Positions 11,214-22,062 of a stretch of DNA of 64,000 nt are shown here, in pieces. The position numbers and the translations under genes were made by a program. The notes beneath the pieces are model-generated. The model had not been told where the DNA came from and made no database searches. It saw nothing but the letters and a program-made list of their open reading frames with translations. Source of the DNA: Apodospora peruviana (taxonomy: Eukaryota > Ascomycota > Sordariomycetes > Sordariales > Lasiosphaeriaceae); the NCBI GenBank assembly GCA_033439685.1, contig JAUEDM010000002.1, positions 4,402,001 to 4,466,000 on the forward strand. Reading direction: 5' to 3'. The stretch's first letter is position 1, and each line of letters begins with the position of its first letter.

Positions 11214-12390
11214 GCCACTCGAACAACTGGCGGACCTCCCCGACCCGATTAAAATCGGAGCGTTTGGCTTCATTTACACGGGGTCTGCTTGGAGCGATGG
11301 AACACACGTGATGGATGAAATGCCAATTATTACCTCTTGACGTTGGACATGATTAACGACTTTGCCACGCAAATCAACGGCAGGACTGGGAAACAATCGG
11401 ACAATTTTGGTTGGCATGGACGGATAGGATTTTTTCCTGGAGGGGTACGGGCGGCTATGAAATAGGTCCGTGGGAAGATTATTCTCCTTGGACCGGTCAA
11501 TTTTGACATGTATAGAGTTGTGATTTGGAGTACTGCTTGTGTTTTTATTCTATCCGTACGATGGGTGTTGATGAAAGCGGACCGCTCAGTGGTTTCGATG
11601 AACGGGCCAGGACAAAAGGATTCCTTACTTTTCACAATGCCAGTATCTTAGCCTTGACCTACGGGTTACTTCTCTACGAAAATGCATGCGGTGAAGCCAT
11701 TATCGCTATACGTACGCATTTGTCCAGACTCTGGGCTGCTTCCTCAGCGCATGGCCATTCTCATGTGCCTGACGGGACTGGGACCGCGAGCAGCAAGAAT
11801 GGGATGAAAGTGTCCAGCGAGGGGTAGCATCCTATCACGACTTACACGTTGAACACGCATTTAACTGTTAAATAGGTACCCCGTACCAAGTGTTAGAGCC
11901 AGGCCTTCAGCCACAAATGCAGCCTCGCTAACCAGCTCTTGAGGAGGCGGAACAAGGATGTGCATGGATGCTTCAGCTGGTCTTGGCGCCTGTTCGGGGG
12001 ACTTGGGGGTGGTTGTCGCACCGGGTGAAACTTGGACAAGATCTTGACGTCGACTTCTAATTTCTGTTCTACGAATACAATATCACCCGTTGATTTATAG
12101 TCCAACCAAGTGCCCCTCACATCGAAGATTTTTCTCGCTACCAAGTCCGTGTATTTTTACAGGCATATCATGGCACGGTAGCCGTCTTGCCCTGAAGCAA
12201 ACCCGGGGTTTAAAGCCCCCTCCATTGTTCACGTTCAAGCGACTCTGAAGCCTTCGCGAGTCGCGACCACGTCCCATCATTCCCAGCTGCAACGAAAAGC
12301 CTCCCACGACCGCGACAAATCTTCAATCGGTCTCTGCGCCGCAGGGTCTTCGAATAACGGCGGCCGCCCCGCGAGGGCGTGGTCCTTGCG
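11214..12390. other. Spacer between yop1 and mid1
   Basis: It holds the yop1 3' UTR and mid1 upstream region. Open frames here lack recognisable sequence. GGGGTTTAAAGCCCC, a small inverted repeat, occurs near 12205 about 180 bp before the mid1 ATG. Confidence 0.5.
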
Positions 12391-14389
12391 ATGCAGCTCA
12401 GCCCGTTGCAATCGCGCTTGGCGGCGTCCGTCATCGCAACCTGTCTGCTCATCGCCCTCTACTTCACCCTCTTCTCCCCGCACTTCGCCCTCGCCACCGA
12501 CCTAAAACAGACGCTTCCGATATTACTAGACGATCCCGATTCAGGTGTTGACCTCGAGTACTCGGTCGATGCTTCGGTCAGGACCTCGCTGGACCGGAGT
12601 TATGAACCCGAGTTTGCGGCTTTCGACAGGAGCATCATCGGCCGGGCGCCCGCCGGTGTCACATCCTTGGCCAACAATGTGGAGGCGGATATGAATGTGA
12701 TCGCAGGAATGACACAAGTCTTTGCGTTTGAGGCGCCCGGCGCGGTTGAGCGGGACAGAGACGCGAGTAGACTGGAACTGAGAGAAGAAAGCGACGTGAT
12801 CCAAGATGGGGAATCTGACAACGCCCTCGAATTCAGCGCAGTAGAAAGGCGGCAGTCTTCTAGGACAATTTACATCTCGGCGAATACGTGCGAGCAACCC
12901 CAGCCAAGAGATCTGTCAAAGACGCAGCCGGATCCTCCCCAACTCACGCTGTACGTCTCGACCGATCCGTCCAACGAGCAACCGGGCCCGAACGCAAAGT
13001 CATCTTCTCAGGTTCTCTTCGCATTCACCGAGGGAGCCGTCATGTACAACCTGACCACAGACAACGTTGTGTATATCGGGGTGCACGCGCCGAATGTATC
13101 GACGGAGTACATGGGCCAATATAACGTGCATATCGCCGCCTCGACAGATATGTTCTTCCATACCTTCAACATCGAGGAAGATGCCGATCTGATCTGGGTC
13201 GATAGTGACTCTCAGGGGGCACTATTAATAACACATGACCTGACGCAGAGCAGTGACCCAGCCCTTCAGCAAAGGATTATGAGCTCGCAGCCATATGTCA
13301 TGTTTGCGCACAACAAGGAAGATAGGTCGATCAACGGACTCAAGTACTCCTACTGTGGTTTGCAAAATAATGCCCAGATTGCTGCTATCAAGAACGGTCA
13401 ATTTGCAAGCATGGTGCGGATGGGCATGACCAAGAGGCCGCCGGGAAATTTGCCAAAAGAGCAGTTCTACTTTAGCGGCCTGAATTCGAGTGCAGACTAC
13501 GTTGGAATCTTGGCTCAGGAGGGTAACGGCACAGAGAGTGGTAATGGCCGTCCTGGCGGCGGTGGCCATGTCTTCAGGGCCACAAGCTTCAGCACAAAAT
13601 CAGGTTCGTTCTCATCCATCTGTCGCGCCGGTTCACTCTCCTTTTGAACAGAATTTAAACTGACATCCTGCGCCAAAATGATTAGACAACGGCAACTGTG
13701 CCATCATCCTCAACCTCACCTTCTGCGACCAGGTCGCATACTCAGTTCCCAGCAACCCGGAAAATTTCGGCGACGCAACCAAACTCGCTGAATTCTATGA
13801 CAAATACGCCGCCTCCGTCTATTCCAACTTCGAAAAAGCTCTCGCTCAGGTCCCCTGCGAGGCGCCCATGACCCAACGGTACTCACTGGTGCGCAACTGC
13901 AGCGACTGCAGCGCCGCGTACAAGGAGTGGCTCTGCACCGTGACCATCCCACGGTGCGAGGACTTTTCCAACCCGGCGCCGTACCTCCACGCGCGCGCAC
14001 TGAGCCAACCGTTTCCCAACGGGACCATGCTCGACCGCGCCACTTTGGACCAGTTCCCCACCACCTCGGCGTTCAACTCGAGCAGGAACCCGCTGATCGA
14101 CGAGTTCGTGAAACCGGGCCCCTACAAGGAGGTCCTACCGTGCGACGACGTGTGTTACAATCTGGTGCAGAGCTGCCCGAGCTCGCTGGAGTTCAACTGT
14201 CCGCGGCCCGGTGGTCCCGGGTTCGAGTCCAGTTATAGCGTCAGGAAGGATGGGGAGCAGAACGGGGAGCTGACATGTAACTACATGGGCTCGGCGCACG
14301 TGTTTTCCGGGTCTACGAGGCAGGAAGTTAGGTGGTGGGGCGTGCTGGTGAGTCTAGGTACGGTTTTGACGATGATAGCAGTGTTATAG
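12391..14389 (+). CDS. mid1: Mid1, regulatory subunit of the high-affinity calcium channel
   Basis: Two exons (12391-13603, 13686-14389) give 638 residues; the 82-nt intron splits an Asp codon. The N terminus (LAASVIATCLLIALYFTLF) is a signal peptide or anchor. The luminal/extracellular part has many N-glycosylation sequons (NLT, NVS, NSS, NGT, NCS). The C-terminal half carries the Cys-rich Mid1 domain (CAIILNLTFC, RNCSDCSAAYKEWLC, IPRC, CDDVCYNLVQSCP, FNCP), known to be required with Cch1 for Ca2+ influx during mating, stress and hyphal growth. The last ~18 residues are hydrophobic with no cytosolic tail, as in a GPI-attachment signal. The start is the first ATG in frame; an upstream GTG was ignored. 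Confidence 0.93.
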
Positions 14390-15039
14390 GTAAGCTTGGT
14401 GGCTGTCCTGTGTGTGGGAAGTTGATGTCTTGTCTGCTATTTCCTGTGTGCGGCGCTTTCTTGGGAAATGATTTGGAGTGGTTGGCTTTTTTTCGAAACG
14501 ATTTAATGGAATAGGTGCGCATGGCTGGTACGGTGTTAGTTGGCGTTACTGGTTGGTCGTCCTGTGTTCATATTTGTTTATTTTGGTCTGGGCAGGAACT
14601 GATTTCGAGCGGGAAGGAGAGGCGGAAAGTCGTCCATAGGTATATTTGTGTGTATTATTTGATTTCGCAGAGACCGGTTAATGAAAGCGAAAGATTAGAC
14701 CAAATATGATGTACCGTTATCATCGCAATATTTAGCTGCCCAGACCGTGATACTGTATGTACCGAATGCTCTGAGCCAGGGATCATGGTAAACAACAGAC
14801 AACTAACCATAACTTCTGTCGACGAATGGTAGAATGGATTACATAGAATGGTATTCTCAGTTTGAAAACTATATGCCGCTTAAAATGTAGGTGTGAGTAT
14901 ATCACAGCATTGCAGGATACACTGAACGCCAAGTCTGGTGCCAGAAAGATGCCATTACATCGTAACAGTCGATGACAATGCCAACAGGTAGCTGTTTCGA
15001 TTGACAAAAAAGAGTAGCTCAGATCAAGTCTCAGTGTCT
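14390..15039. other. Convergent 3' intergenic region
   Basis: This lies between mid1 and the small mitochondrial protein gene. I see no gene in it; it is AT-richer than its neighbours. Confidence 0.5.
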
Positions 15040-15774
15040 TTACCAGAACCAGAATTGACGCTTCTTTTCACCGCCGTCTACAGTGGGTGCCGATACTGTA
15101 TTGTCACTGTCGCTTAGTCCCGGTGTTGCTGCTGCTTTTGCAGTCTCTTGTAGTTTCTTAACTTGTTGTTCCAATTCTGCTATTTCCGCTGATTAGCAAG
15201 AAAAGTTCGAAGTATTAGCGCCTTGTTCAAATGTAAGGAAGCTAAGGATGATGACGTTTCTCATAAGTATGAGATGATAAATGAACCAGCTCTGCTTACC
15301 TTGGCGATTCTCCTTTATCTCGTCCATCTCTACTTTTGTCCACCCCCAGTAGATGAGTTGATAGGTTAAGACCGCAAGCAGGAGGCATTTGGCCACGGGC
15401 CGGGTGAAGGTTTTGTAGAATTCACCCTGGTTTCATTTGTAAAGATTACATTGTCAGTGAACCTCATGACTGAGAATTGTTCTGGATGACTGAGAATTGT
15501 TCTGGATGAGTTGTCTCTCAGGGCCCTTCGAGTTGAGTCCTGGGATATCATGACTGGGTAAAAAGTAGGAGAGATATGAAAGGGGTTGAAAGGGTAGTTG
15601 GAAAAAGTGAGTTCCACTTACAGAAGGTGTCGGCTTTGAGCTGTACTGTCTCACATGCGACTGGACTCGTTGAGGTAGCGTTGTTCTTGTTGCGTGTGAC
15701 TGGGATAATTGTCTTGATGGCCTCAAAATGGCACTCCGTCTCAGTGAGCGTAGAACTGCGGTACGTGGAACCAT
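15040..15774 (-). CDS. Small mitochondrial single-pass membrane protein, function unknown
   Basis: Three exons (15622-15774, 15300-15426, 15040-15188) give 142 residues. The first ~45 residues are rich in Arg, Ser and Leu without acids (MVPRTAVLRSLRRSAILRPSR), a typical mitochondrial presequence with a likely cleavage near RQYSS. A hydrophobic segment follows (CLLLAVLTYQLIYWGWT), then a coiled coil of about 30 residues (EMDEIKENRQAEIAELEQQVKKLQE) and an acidic/Ser linker ending in the aromatic tail QFWFW. I believe such proteins are conserved in filamentous fungi but cannot name the family; an inner-membrane assembly factor is a guess. The first intron is long (195 nt) and contains a 20-bp tandem duplication. 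The consistent phases across both joins support the model. Confidence 0.72.
15466..15505. repeat. 20-bp perfect tandem duplication in an intron
   Basis: ATGACTGAGAATTGTTCTGG occurs twice in direct succession (15466-15485, 15486-15505). It lies in the first intron of the small mitochondrial protein gene. Confidence 0.95.
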
Positions 15775-16511
15775 CGTGAGACTGCTGTTCGGTTGTCATC
15801 TCAGGGCTGTGCCTTTCCTTCCTGCCCCTTCAAACCCGTTCTTCAATGTTGTAGAACTTGGCCAGATTATACTGGTTACTGAACTCCTCGAATAGTATGC
15901 GTTCGTGATTTCGTGAGGTCAAGATTGAGAAAATGGCCCTAAAATGAAGTTCAGTTGTCGGCAACGGCTTTTGGTTGTAGGTGAAGTTCGTTCCTTGTTG
16001 GACCCTTCGCCTTCAATCCGATGTTGCACAGGTAGACAGCTTTGATAATCCACACGGTTACGCGCAGCTCGCCCGCTCAAAAGCTCATTGGTCCGTCGAT
16101 TCTTGCTCCCCAGGCGGCCAGGCCGGGCACGCCAAGCCAGCCCCAACTGGCCAGGGGCGATCGGTCCCTGGGGGGGACCCCGGCTTTCAATTAACGACAG
16201 ATTGTAAGAACCGCTGCTATTGCAACCGTAGCGTGTCCAGAGCTCCCTACCATCAGTGAATTCCATCCCGAGGTCTGCAATCTGTCCCGATTTTGGCGAT
16301 TTGCCTCTATATCCACGACAAAAGTCAGTATAACATATAAAATCCCCAGACGATCTATCTGCGACCTCTCCCAACGATTCGCCAAACTTGTGCATCTTAA
16401 TTCAACTACTTCCGGTGGATCTGTAACCAAGGTTCTCGAGCTTTCATCCCCGAGCTGCCCGCCCTCTTCCCCAGCTTCCAACGGCATCGCGAATAACTTC
16501 CACATAACACA
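15775..16511. promoter_or_regulatory. Divergent promoter region, mitochondrial protein gene / ysy6
   Basis: These 737 bp separate two outward-facing starts. No gene is supported. A C/T-rich tract before 16511 fits the ysy6 leader. Confidence 0.5.
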
Positions 16512-16859
16512 ATGGTATGCCTCTCCTTCCCCTTGGAATATAGTGCTCTGTCTGTTGGCGGGAACCTAATAGTCTTTTCCCCAAAACTAGGCGCAAACAC
16601 CGCAACAACGACGGGCGAACCTCAAGTTCGTCAAAGACCAAGAGGCCCGCCGCGGCAAGTCAGAGGACCAGATCAAGAAGAAGGCAGAGAAGGCGCCGAA
16701 GTCTCCCATTTCACCTATCTGGCTGAGTACAGCAACCCAATTTGACTCGACCACCGTCCTTCGACAGTTTAGCTAACCTACCGGCTAGTTGTCCTCGCCT
16801 TCATCATCTTCGGCGGTATCGTCTTCGAGGTTCTCTCTCGCTTCTTCCTCGGCGCCTGA
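16512..16859 (+). CDS. ysy6: Ysy6/RAMP4 (SERP1) stress-associated ER protein
   Basis: Three exons (16512-16514, 16591-16726, 16789-16859) give only 69 residues. Exon 1 is the bare ATG codon. The product MAQTPQQRRANLKFVKDQEA has the basic, charged cytosolic N terminus of the RAMP4 family, then SPISPIWL and a single tail-anchor membrane segment (IVLAFIIFGGIVFEVLSRFF). RAMP4 associates with the Sec61 translocon and helps nascent membrane-protein folding and glycosylation during ER stress. The length matches the family (about 65 residues). The gene is easily missed because no exon contains a long frame. Confidence 0.92.
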
Positions 16860-17377
16860 ACCCGGTAGAACCCATCCGGTTCGATCGACTATACAACGAC
16901 GATTCGAAATAATATATTAGAAGGAGTGCACCGCGCCGCGACTGTCGCTTCGTGGTCTCGGGCAAGCCGGTTGTAGGTACGAAGGCAGGGTGGGGGAAGG
17001 TCACGCGGAAGACGAATATACCATATCCTTACTTTTCTTGATTTGAGCCACGCAAGGTATCTGGGGTCTACGAAAGTGATATCAATCGATACAAGGACAT
17101 GGAGAGGAATTTTCTGGGTGTCATGTGCAATTTCCTAGTTTCGTTATATATGCCTGGAAAACAGGAGACATAAGAGGAATTAAAGCGTGTGTAAGACATA
17201 CACGGGAGACAACAGCAAAAGACAGAAGAATAGGAGGAATAAATGTATGTTTACATTTACTGGCCAAGCGCTGTTTATCTAGTAATAAGGAGAGTAGCCG
17301 AGCTCTCGGGGGTATTCGGTATTGAATCGTAGCCTCACTGAGCTTTCCGTTTCACCGCCTAGTCCAGATGGGAGAAA
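16860..17377. other. Convergent 3' intergenic region
   Basis: This lies between ysy6 and the SMAP-type gene. No gene is supported. Confidence 0.5.
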
Positions 17378-18373
17378 TCAAGCGCCCAGTCCCCGCTTCT
17401 GTCCGCCCATTTCGTACTTCATGCGCACCCCAGCTTCAAACTGCTGCTCCAGCTCCTTGGACACGTGATTGAAGTCCAGCCTTTTCGCTGTGCCCGCCTT
17501 TGGGGCAGCGGCGACAGCATCAGCACCCTGCTTCTTCGCGCCTAGGAGCCTCATGAACTTGCTCTGGCGTTGACCACCGCCTTCCAGCACGTCGACATTC
17601 CATTTCTCGGCGACGCTAGCGGTTGCTGGTGGTGGATCTGCTGGCTTGCTGTCCGTGGTTGCCTTGGCCTCCTTCGCCGTCGGTAGCTTCTTTGACTTCT
17701 CCTTTCCACTCCTCTTTGCTTTGATCCTGCGGCGTAGCTCCTTCTTTTCGTCGGGAGATGAACGGGACGAAGAGTCATCAGAAGAGGATTCTTCATCCTC
17801 TTCGGACGAGGACTCATCATCTCCAGCAGTAACAGTCAGGGCCGCAGCCGCAGCCATAGCGGCAAAGAGGACAATTTTCTTGCACTGTCTCGCCGTCTCC
17901 CCATCCCTGTTGATCGCTTCGCCGGCAGCTTTGAAGAGCTTCTTCAGCGCAGAAGCAATCGCGGGGTCCACCTGTTCCATAAGCTCGGCGGTAGCCTCCT
18001 TGAGTTTCTTAAGAGCCGATTCCGGACTTTGGTTCTCGAGGTCCACGTTGCCCAGGTTCGAAGTCCGCGCGACAGCAACAAGCGTGGCTAAACTGTCAGA
18101 TTGCAGGCTAGGTTCGGCACGTTTCTTTTTGTCCTTCTTCTCTGACTTGCGCTTCTTGGAGGACTTTGCGTTGTCCTCGTCGTCGACAACCTGAGCTCCA
18201 GCGACAGTGGCGGCGGCTGCAGAATCTCGCTTGCGCTTCTTTTCTTTGGTGGCGGGAACCTCCTTTATCTCCTCGTCAGACGATTGAGCAGCGACAGAAA
18301 GTTTTGGCTTCTTTGATTCCTTCTTTTCCTTCTTGTCTGTCTTCTTGCGCTTCTTCTCCTGGATGCTGTCCAT
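17378..18373 (-). CDS. Lysine-rich nuclear/nucleolar protein with a C-terminal SMAP-like domain
   Basis: One exon, 331 residues. The N-terminal third is dense in KKRK-type clusters (nuclear localisation signals). A central helical part (PESALKKLKEATAELMEQVDPAIASALKKLFK) is followed by a run of Ala and an acidic Ser/Glu/Asp tract (residues ~185-210) typical of nucleolar or chaperone-like proteins. The last ~75 residues (KWNVDVLEGGGQRQSKFMRLLGAKK, then EQQFEAGVRMKYEMGGQKRGLG) match what I know as the small acidic protein (SMAP) domain, conserved from fungi to human. Molecular function is not established. A cryptic intron in the Ala-rich part was considered, but the only plausible splice would shift frame, so the single-exon model stands. 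Confidence 0.8.
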   Translation of the reverse strand: MDSIQEKKRKKTDKKEKKESKKPKLSVAAQSSDEEIKEVPATKEKKRKRDSAAAATVAGAQVVDDEDNAKSSKKRKSEKKDKKKRAEPSLQSDSLATLVAVARTSNLGNVDLENQSPESALKKLKEATAELMEQVDPAIASALKKLFKAAGEAINRDGETARQCKKIVLFAAMAAAAALTVTAGDDESSSEEDEESSSDDSSSRSSPDEKKELRRRIKAKRSGKEKSKKLPTAKEAKATTDSKPADPPPATASVAEKWNVDVLEGGGQRQSKFMRLLGAKKQGADAVAAAPKAGTAKRLDFNHVSKELEQQFEAGVRMKYEMGGQKRGLGA

Positions 18374-19038
18374 TTTTGGTGGTGAGGCTGTTTGTCGGTT
18401 TGCAGGGGATTTTGAGGTGGTTGAGTTTGTGTGTATCGATTATCAATTTCCCAGGAGGAGAAATTTCACCGATCAGGGTTTTTTCCTTTTTTGTGTGGTG
18501 CGGACGGGTGATTGAATGAGTTCAGTAAGAGAATTTCAGGATCGTTTTCAGAATCATGTTCTTTTTCCCCTTTGTGAAAATGGCTCTGAGCGGCAACTTG
18601 CTGCACTCGAACGCCGTGCCGAGTTAACCCTAACCCTTCCTGGCTTGAACTTCAGTGACTGGAAGCACACTGAGCACAGCAGCAGATTATCTCAAATTTG
18701 ATGTTGAGCCGTCATATAACTTCATATAAGGTAATATGCGTTGCGATGTTAAATTTAGCAGTAATTGTACTTGGTTGATGGTCCCGTACGACGGACGACT
18801 CGGAATCGAGCATTTCTGCTTCATTTTGCCCCATATGTATCAAGTTCTCGCTCTGTTTAGTGACAATAGGGCCCTCTAGGCTATTTGATAAACTTGGGGC
18901 ATCAACTGTGACTATTCTGTAGTCTCCTATAGCATAAAGCAATACACGAACGCAGTGAATATCGCTCGTTCCTCCTCTGTGTGCTTGACGAGTCGGGCTA
19001 TCCCAAGACACTTATCACCCATTATGCCCAGTATGTGT
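18374..19038. other. Spacer between SMAP-type and snRNP genes
   Basis: This should hold the promoter of the SMAP-type gene and the 3' UTR of the tri-snRNP gene. No other feature is seen. Confidence 0.5.
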
Positions 19039-19962
19039 CTACCGGCTCGGACTGAGAGGCCGGTTGAACCCACCAACACGGTTCATGTACTGCCTATACT
19101 CGGTTTTCTTCTCCTTGCGCACGGCGCCAACATTATTACCCTGGATCTTCTTCCCCTTGGTGCTGTCAAACCCCCCGAAGCCCATCATTGCCTGCATGGC
19201 TTCCAGACCGTCATCCTCCACAACAATGTCGTCCACCTCATCTTCGTCCATCGGTTCCGTATCGAAGCGACTTCTAGCGTGCTCTTCTTCTGCAGGCGGG
19301 TTGCTGTGGTAACGACCATCTTCATGCTCCTGACTCTGGCCTCGTGAATGTTGTTCTGCCCCATGACTACCCTCCCGGCGATCGTGCCCCTTGACCTTGA
19401 ATGAGACGGGCGCTGGAGGCGTCGGTGCCACTACCGGGGGTTTTGGTTGTTCGAAAGTCTTGGCTCGGGTTGGGAGCGTCGCAGGGTCTTTCTCGATGCT
19501 GTCCAGTGTGGGTCGTCTGGGACTAGTAGACGCCCGAGGCGATTCCGAACGGCGTCGGTCTGTGACATTGTCGCGCGTGCTTCTTTTTGCGGGCTTGCCG
19601 CCGTGATCGCAATCTTGATCGCGATACGAGTCTCTGTCTCCACCTCTACGGCTTCGCAGACCTCTGTCCACCTCGGGGACATTTCTCGGCCGGTCGTCGC
19701 GACGATCAGGGTTTCTGTCGCGAAGCGGCGAGCGCGACCGTCTGCGGTTTTGTCTGTCCCTGGAGCGCGAGCGGTACCTACGGTGATCTCGATTGCGGTC
19801 GCGTTCCGCATCGCCATCGCGATATCTGTGGCTGCGTCGATCGCGATCGTAGTTGCGGTCTCTGTTGTCTCTACCGTCGCGACCTGGTCGGTCCCTTAGG
19901 CCGTCGTAGGGCGGTCTGTCACCTCCGCGGCGTGAGCCTCCCCTCGCGTGGTGGTCAGCCAT
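19039..19962 (-). CDS. U4/U6.U5 tri-snRNP-associated 27K protein (SNRNP27)
   Basis: One exon, 307 residues from ATG at 19962; upstream in-frame codons contain no ATG. The N-terminal half is an RS/RD-type domain of Arg-Asp, Arg-Ser and Arg-Tyr dipeptides, as in spliceosomal proteins. The C-terminal ~55 residues (EAMQAMMGFGGFDSTKGKKI, QGNNVGAVRKEKKTEYRQYM, NRVGGFNRPL) are the diagnostic conserved block of the 27-kDa tri-snRNP protein, known to influence 5' splice-site choice at the B-complex stage. The fungal protein is longer than human SNRNP27 (about 155 residues) because of the extended RS-like region. The assignment rests on the C-terminal block and is firm. Confidence 0.92.
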   Translation of the reverse strand: MADHHARGGSRRGGDRPPYDGLRDRPGRDGRDNRDRNYDRDRRSHRYRDGDAERDRNRDHRRYRSRSRDRQNRRRSRSPLRDRNPDRRDDRPRNVPEVDRGLRSRRGGDRDSYRDQDCDHGGKPAKRSTRDNVTDRRRSESPRASTSPRRPTLDSIEKDPATLPTRAKTFEQPKPPVVAPTPPAPVSFKVKGHDRREGSHGAEQHSRGQSQEHEDGRYHSNPPAEEEHARSRFDTEPMDEDEVDDIVVEDDGLEAMQAMMGFGGFDSTKGKKIQGNNVGAVRKEKKTEYRQYMNRVGGFNRPLSPSR

Positions 19963-20524
19963 AATATCTTTTGTTGCGTGTGAGGCTAACGTTGAGGTTG
20001 GAGGAGCACGCGACAAGCGGGTTGATTGATCTACCTCGGTTTGGTGTGGTGTGCTCGAGGCGCCAGTGACGTCGGAGGGGAAATTCTAGACTCCCAAACC
20101 ACGCGGCTGAAATGAGGTTGTTCTTGTCCCACGGCTGCAGTGCATGGGCATCCCTGCAAGTCCCGCAGGTCGCTGATCTGCAGCGGGGGCAGTTCAAGAT
20201 TGGCGAGTGAACGCGGGGCTTATCGAACGAAATTTTGGGATGGAATTCACGTCACAGTTCCTGGTTACTAACACCCGACTGACAAAGACAACCCTACCTT
20301 AGCTCAACTTCAAGATACATAAATCTCTTGGACACATCTCAATAAACTGATATATTTCATCTATCGGTTTGTTTTTAATCCCGCCACTTCAGTATCCCCT
20401 ATAATTCCAACTAGACGATGTTGAATATAAGCTGCTCTGAACCTCTCATTTTCAATAATTCAATCGATTTCACCGGATTAGTTGACCATTCGACCCAACA
20501 ACTTACACATACACACAACTCACC
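19963..20524. promoter_or_regulatory. Divergent promoter region, snRNP 27K / elp5
   Basis: These 562 bp lie between outward-facing starts. A short AT-rich stretch spans about 20310-20480. No gene is supported. Confidence 0.5.
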
Positions 20525-21739
20525 ATGGCACCCTCCGCACAAGCACACAAGCGGTCTCACAGTCTGCTGTTGCTCCAAAAACTTCTCAACTTACGAGACA
20601 GCGCCAGCCCTCTCACTATCATCCTCGACAGCTTAGAGCAGAGCGCCGGACCCCTCGTCCATGAGTTCATACACCGAGCCAAGGTAAGATAGATCCTCCT
20701 GTCAACAGCCTGTACAAAAACATACTAAATCACATACAAAGATCGTGCGCTCCAAAGTCGTGTTCGTCTCATTCGCTACGGTCAAAAAGCCACACAATAC
20801 CGACCATTTCATCAAGGCCAGAGGCAAGTCTCTCAAGACTCTGGCTGCCGAGATCGCCTCCCAGTGCGCTGTGCCTCGGGCAGCCTTGACTCCCAAGGAA
20901 GTAAACTCCACTCATAGTACGTTGCTCTCAGCACCTCACTCAAAATTACCACTCACCCACTGACTATGACAACAACAAAAGAATATCTAATAATCATCGA
21001 CTCTTTAAATCTGTTGGCCTCGAGGAGAGGCGGAGACCGTCACCTCCTCCCCGCCTTCTTCTCGGAAATCATCAGTCCGGTCGTCTCACTCGTAGCGGTC
21101 TACCACAACGATGTCCCGATCGCCACCGCAACAGCAAGGAGCGAATATGATCCCCACCCGCTGACGCTCCTTTCGCACCTGGCCACGGCGGTGTTTCGGG
21201 TCTCGAGCCTCTACCAGGCTGTCGAGGCCAAGCGAGCCCGGGAGAGGAGCATCCAGGAGCCCGAATTTGGGCTCCGCGAAGGCCGCGAAGGCGTCCTAAT
21301 TGGTTTAAAGAGGGGAAGTAATGTCAGCGGCATCGTCATAGAGATGGAGATGAGGAGGCGGAGCGGTCGAGCAGTAGCGGAGAAGTTTGTTCTTGTCCCT
21401 AGCAGCAGCAGCAGCAGTGCAGACCGGACGGGGACAGTCAGCGGGTCTGCTGCTGTTGGGGGTAGTGTCAATAGCAATATTATGCTGCTATCTGATCACC
21501 CGCTATTTGCTCCACCGAGGGACGTGGATGCGGATGATGCTGTGGCACGAGACGGAACACAAGAAGACGCGGATAGTACGTTTAATCTTGGGCTGACGGA
21601 TAAGCAGAGACGAGACAGGGAAGGTGTTATTCTCCCTTATTTTGATGCTCAGACGGATATTGGAGCGGGCGAGGGAGGGAGGATTCTGTACGAGATGGGG
21701 AGAGAGGATGACTTTGATGACGAGGAAGATGAGATATAG
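20525..21739 (+). CDS. elp5: Elongator complex subunit Elp5 (Iki1)
   Basis: Three exons (20525-20683, 20742-20916, 20982-21739) give 363 residues. It has the RecA-like fold seen in Elp4-Elp6 (LTIILDSLEQSAGPLVHEF, VVFVSFATV, YLIIIDSLNLL) without a Walker A motif. The end is the strongly conserved Elp5 tail: STFNLGLTDKQRRDREGV, LPYFDAQ, GGRILYEMGREDDFDDEEDEI. Elp4/5/6 form the hexameric ring of Elongator, which modifies wobble uridine of tRNAs (mcm5/ncm5). A Ser-rich insert and a poorly conserved linker lie between. Both introns have good phase support. Confidence 0.93.
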
Positions 21740-22062
21740 AATCATGTCTCCCTTTTGAGGCCGACCCAGCCAAGGGAGAATATGAAGACCACTTTGGCAA
21801 ACCACATCTACCAAAATCGTTCTAAGGTGCTAATTAGTTCACACTGACAACGAATGTTGCCAAACGGTTTTCTTAACTGATTTCACCCATGGGCACACAA
21901 CATTATGATATCAATACATACATCATACACCACTCCCGAAGCTTTGACCTTCCTCCCGCAGACCTTTCCTCCCTGTCTCCTTTTGTTTGACGAATAAAGG
22001 TCGAGAACCTTCCCAGCATAAAACCTCCGGGATCTTCAACACGGCTTGGACCCAAAATATGA
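21740..22062. other. Convergent 3' intergenic region
   Basis: About 320 bp between elp5 and the Asx-homology gene. Nothing else is seen. Confidence 0.5.

Noticed and set aside
17803..17900. Cryptic intron in the Ala-rich part of the SMAP-type protein
   Set aside because: A GTGCAAG donor and CTGAC branch exist, but removal of ~65 nt would break the frame leading to the C-terminal SMAP block.
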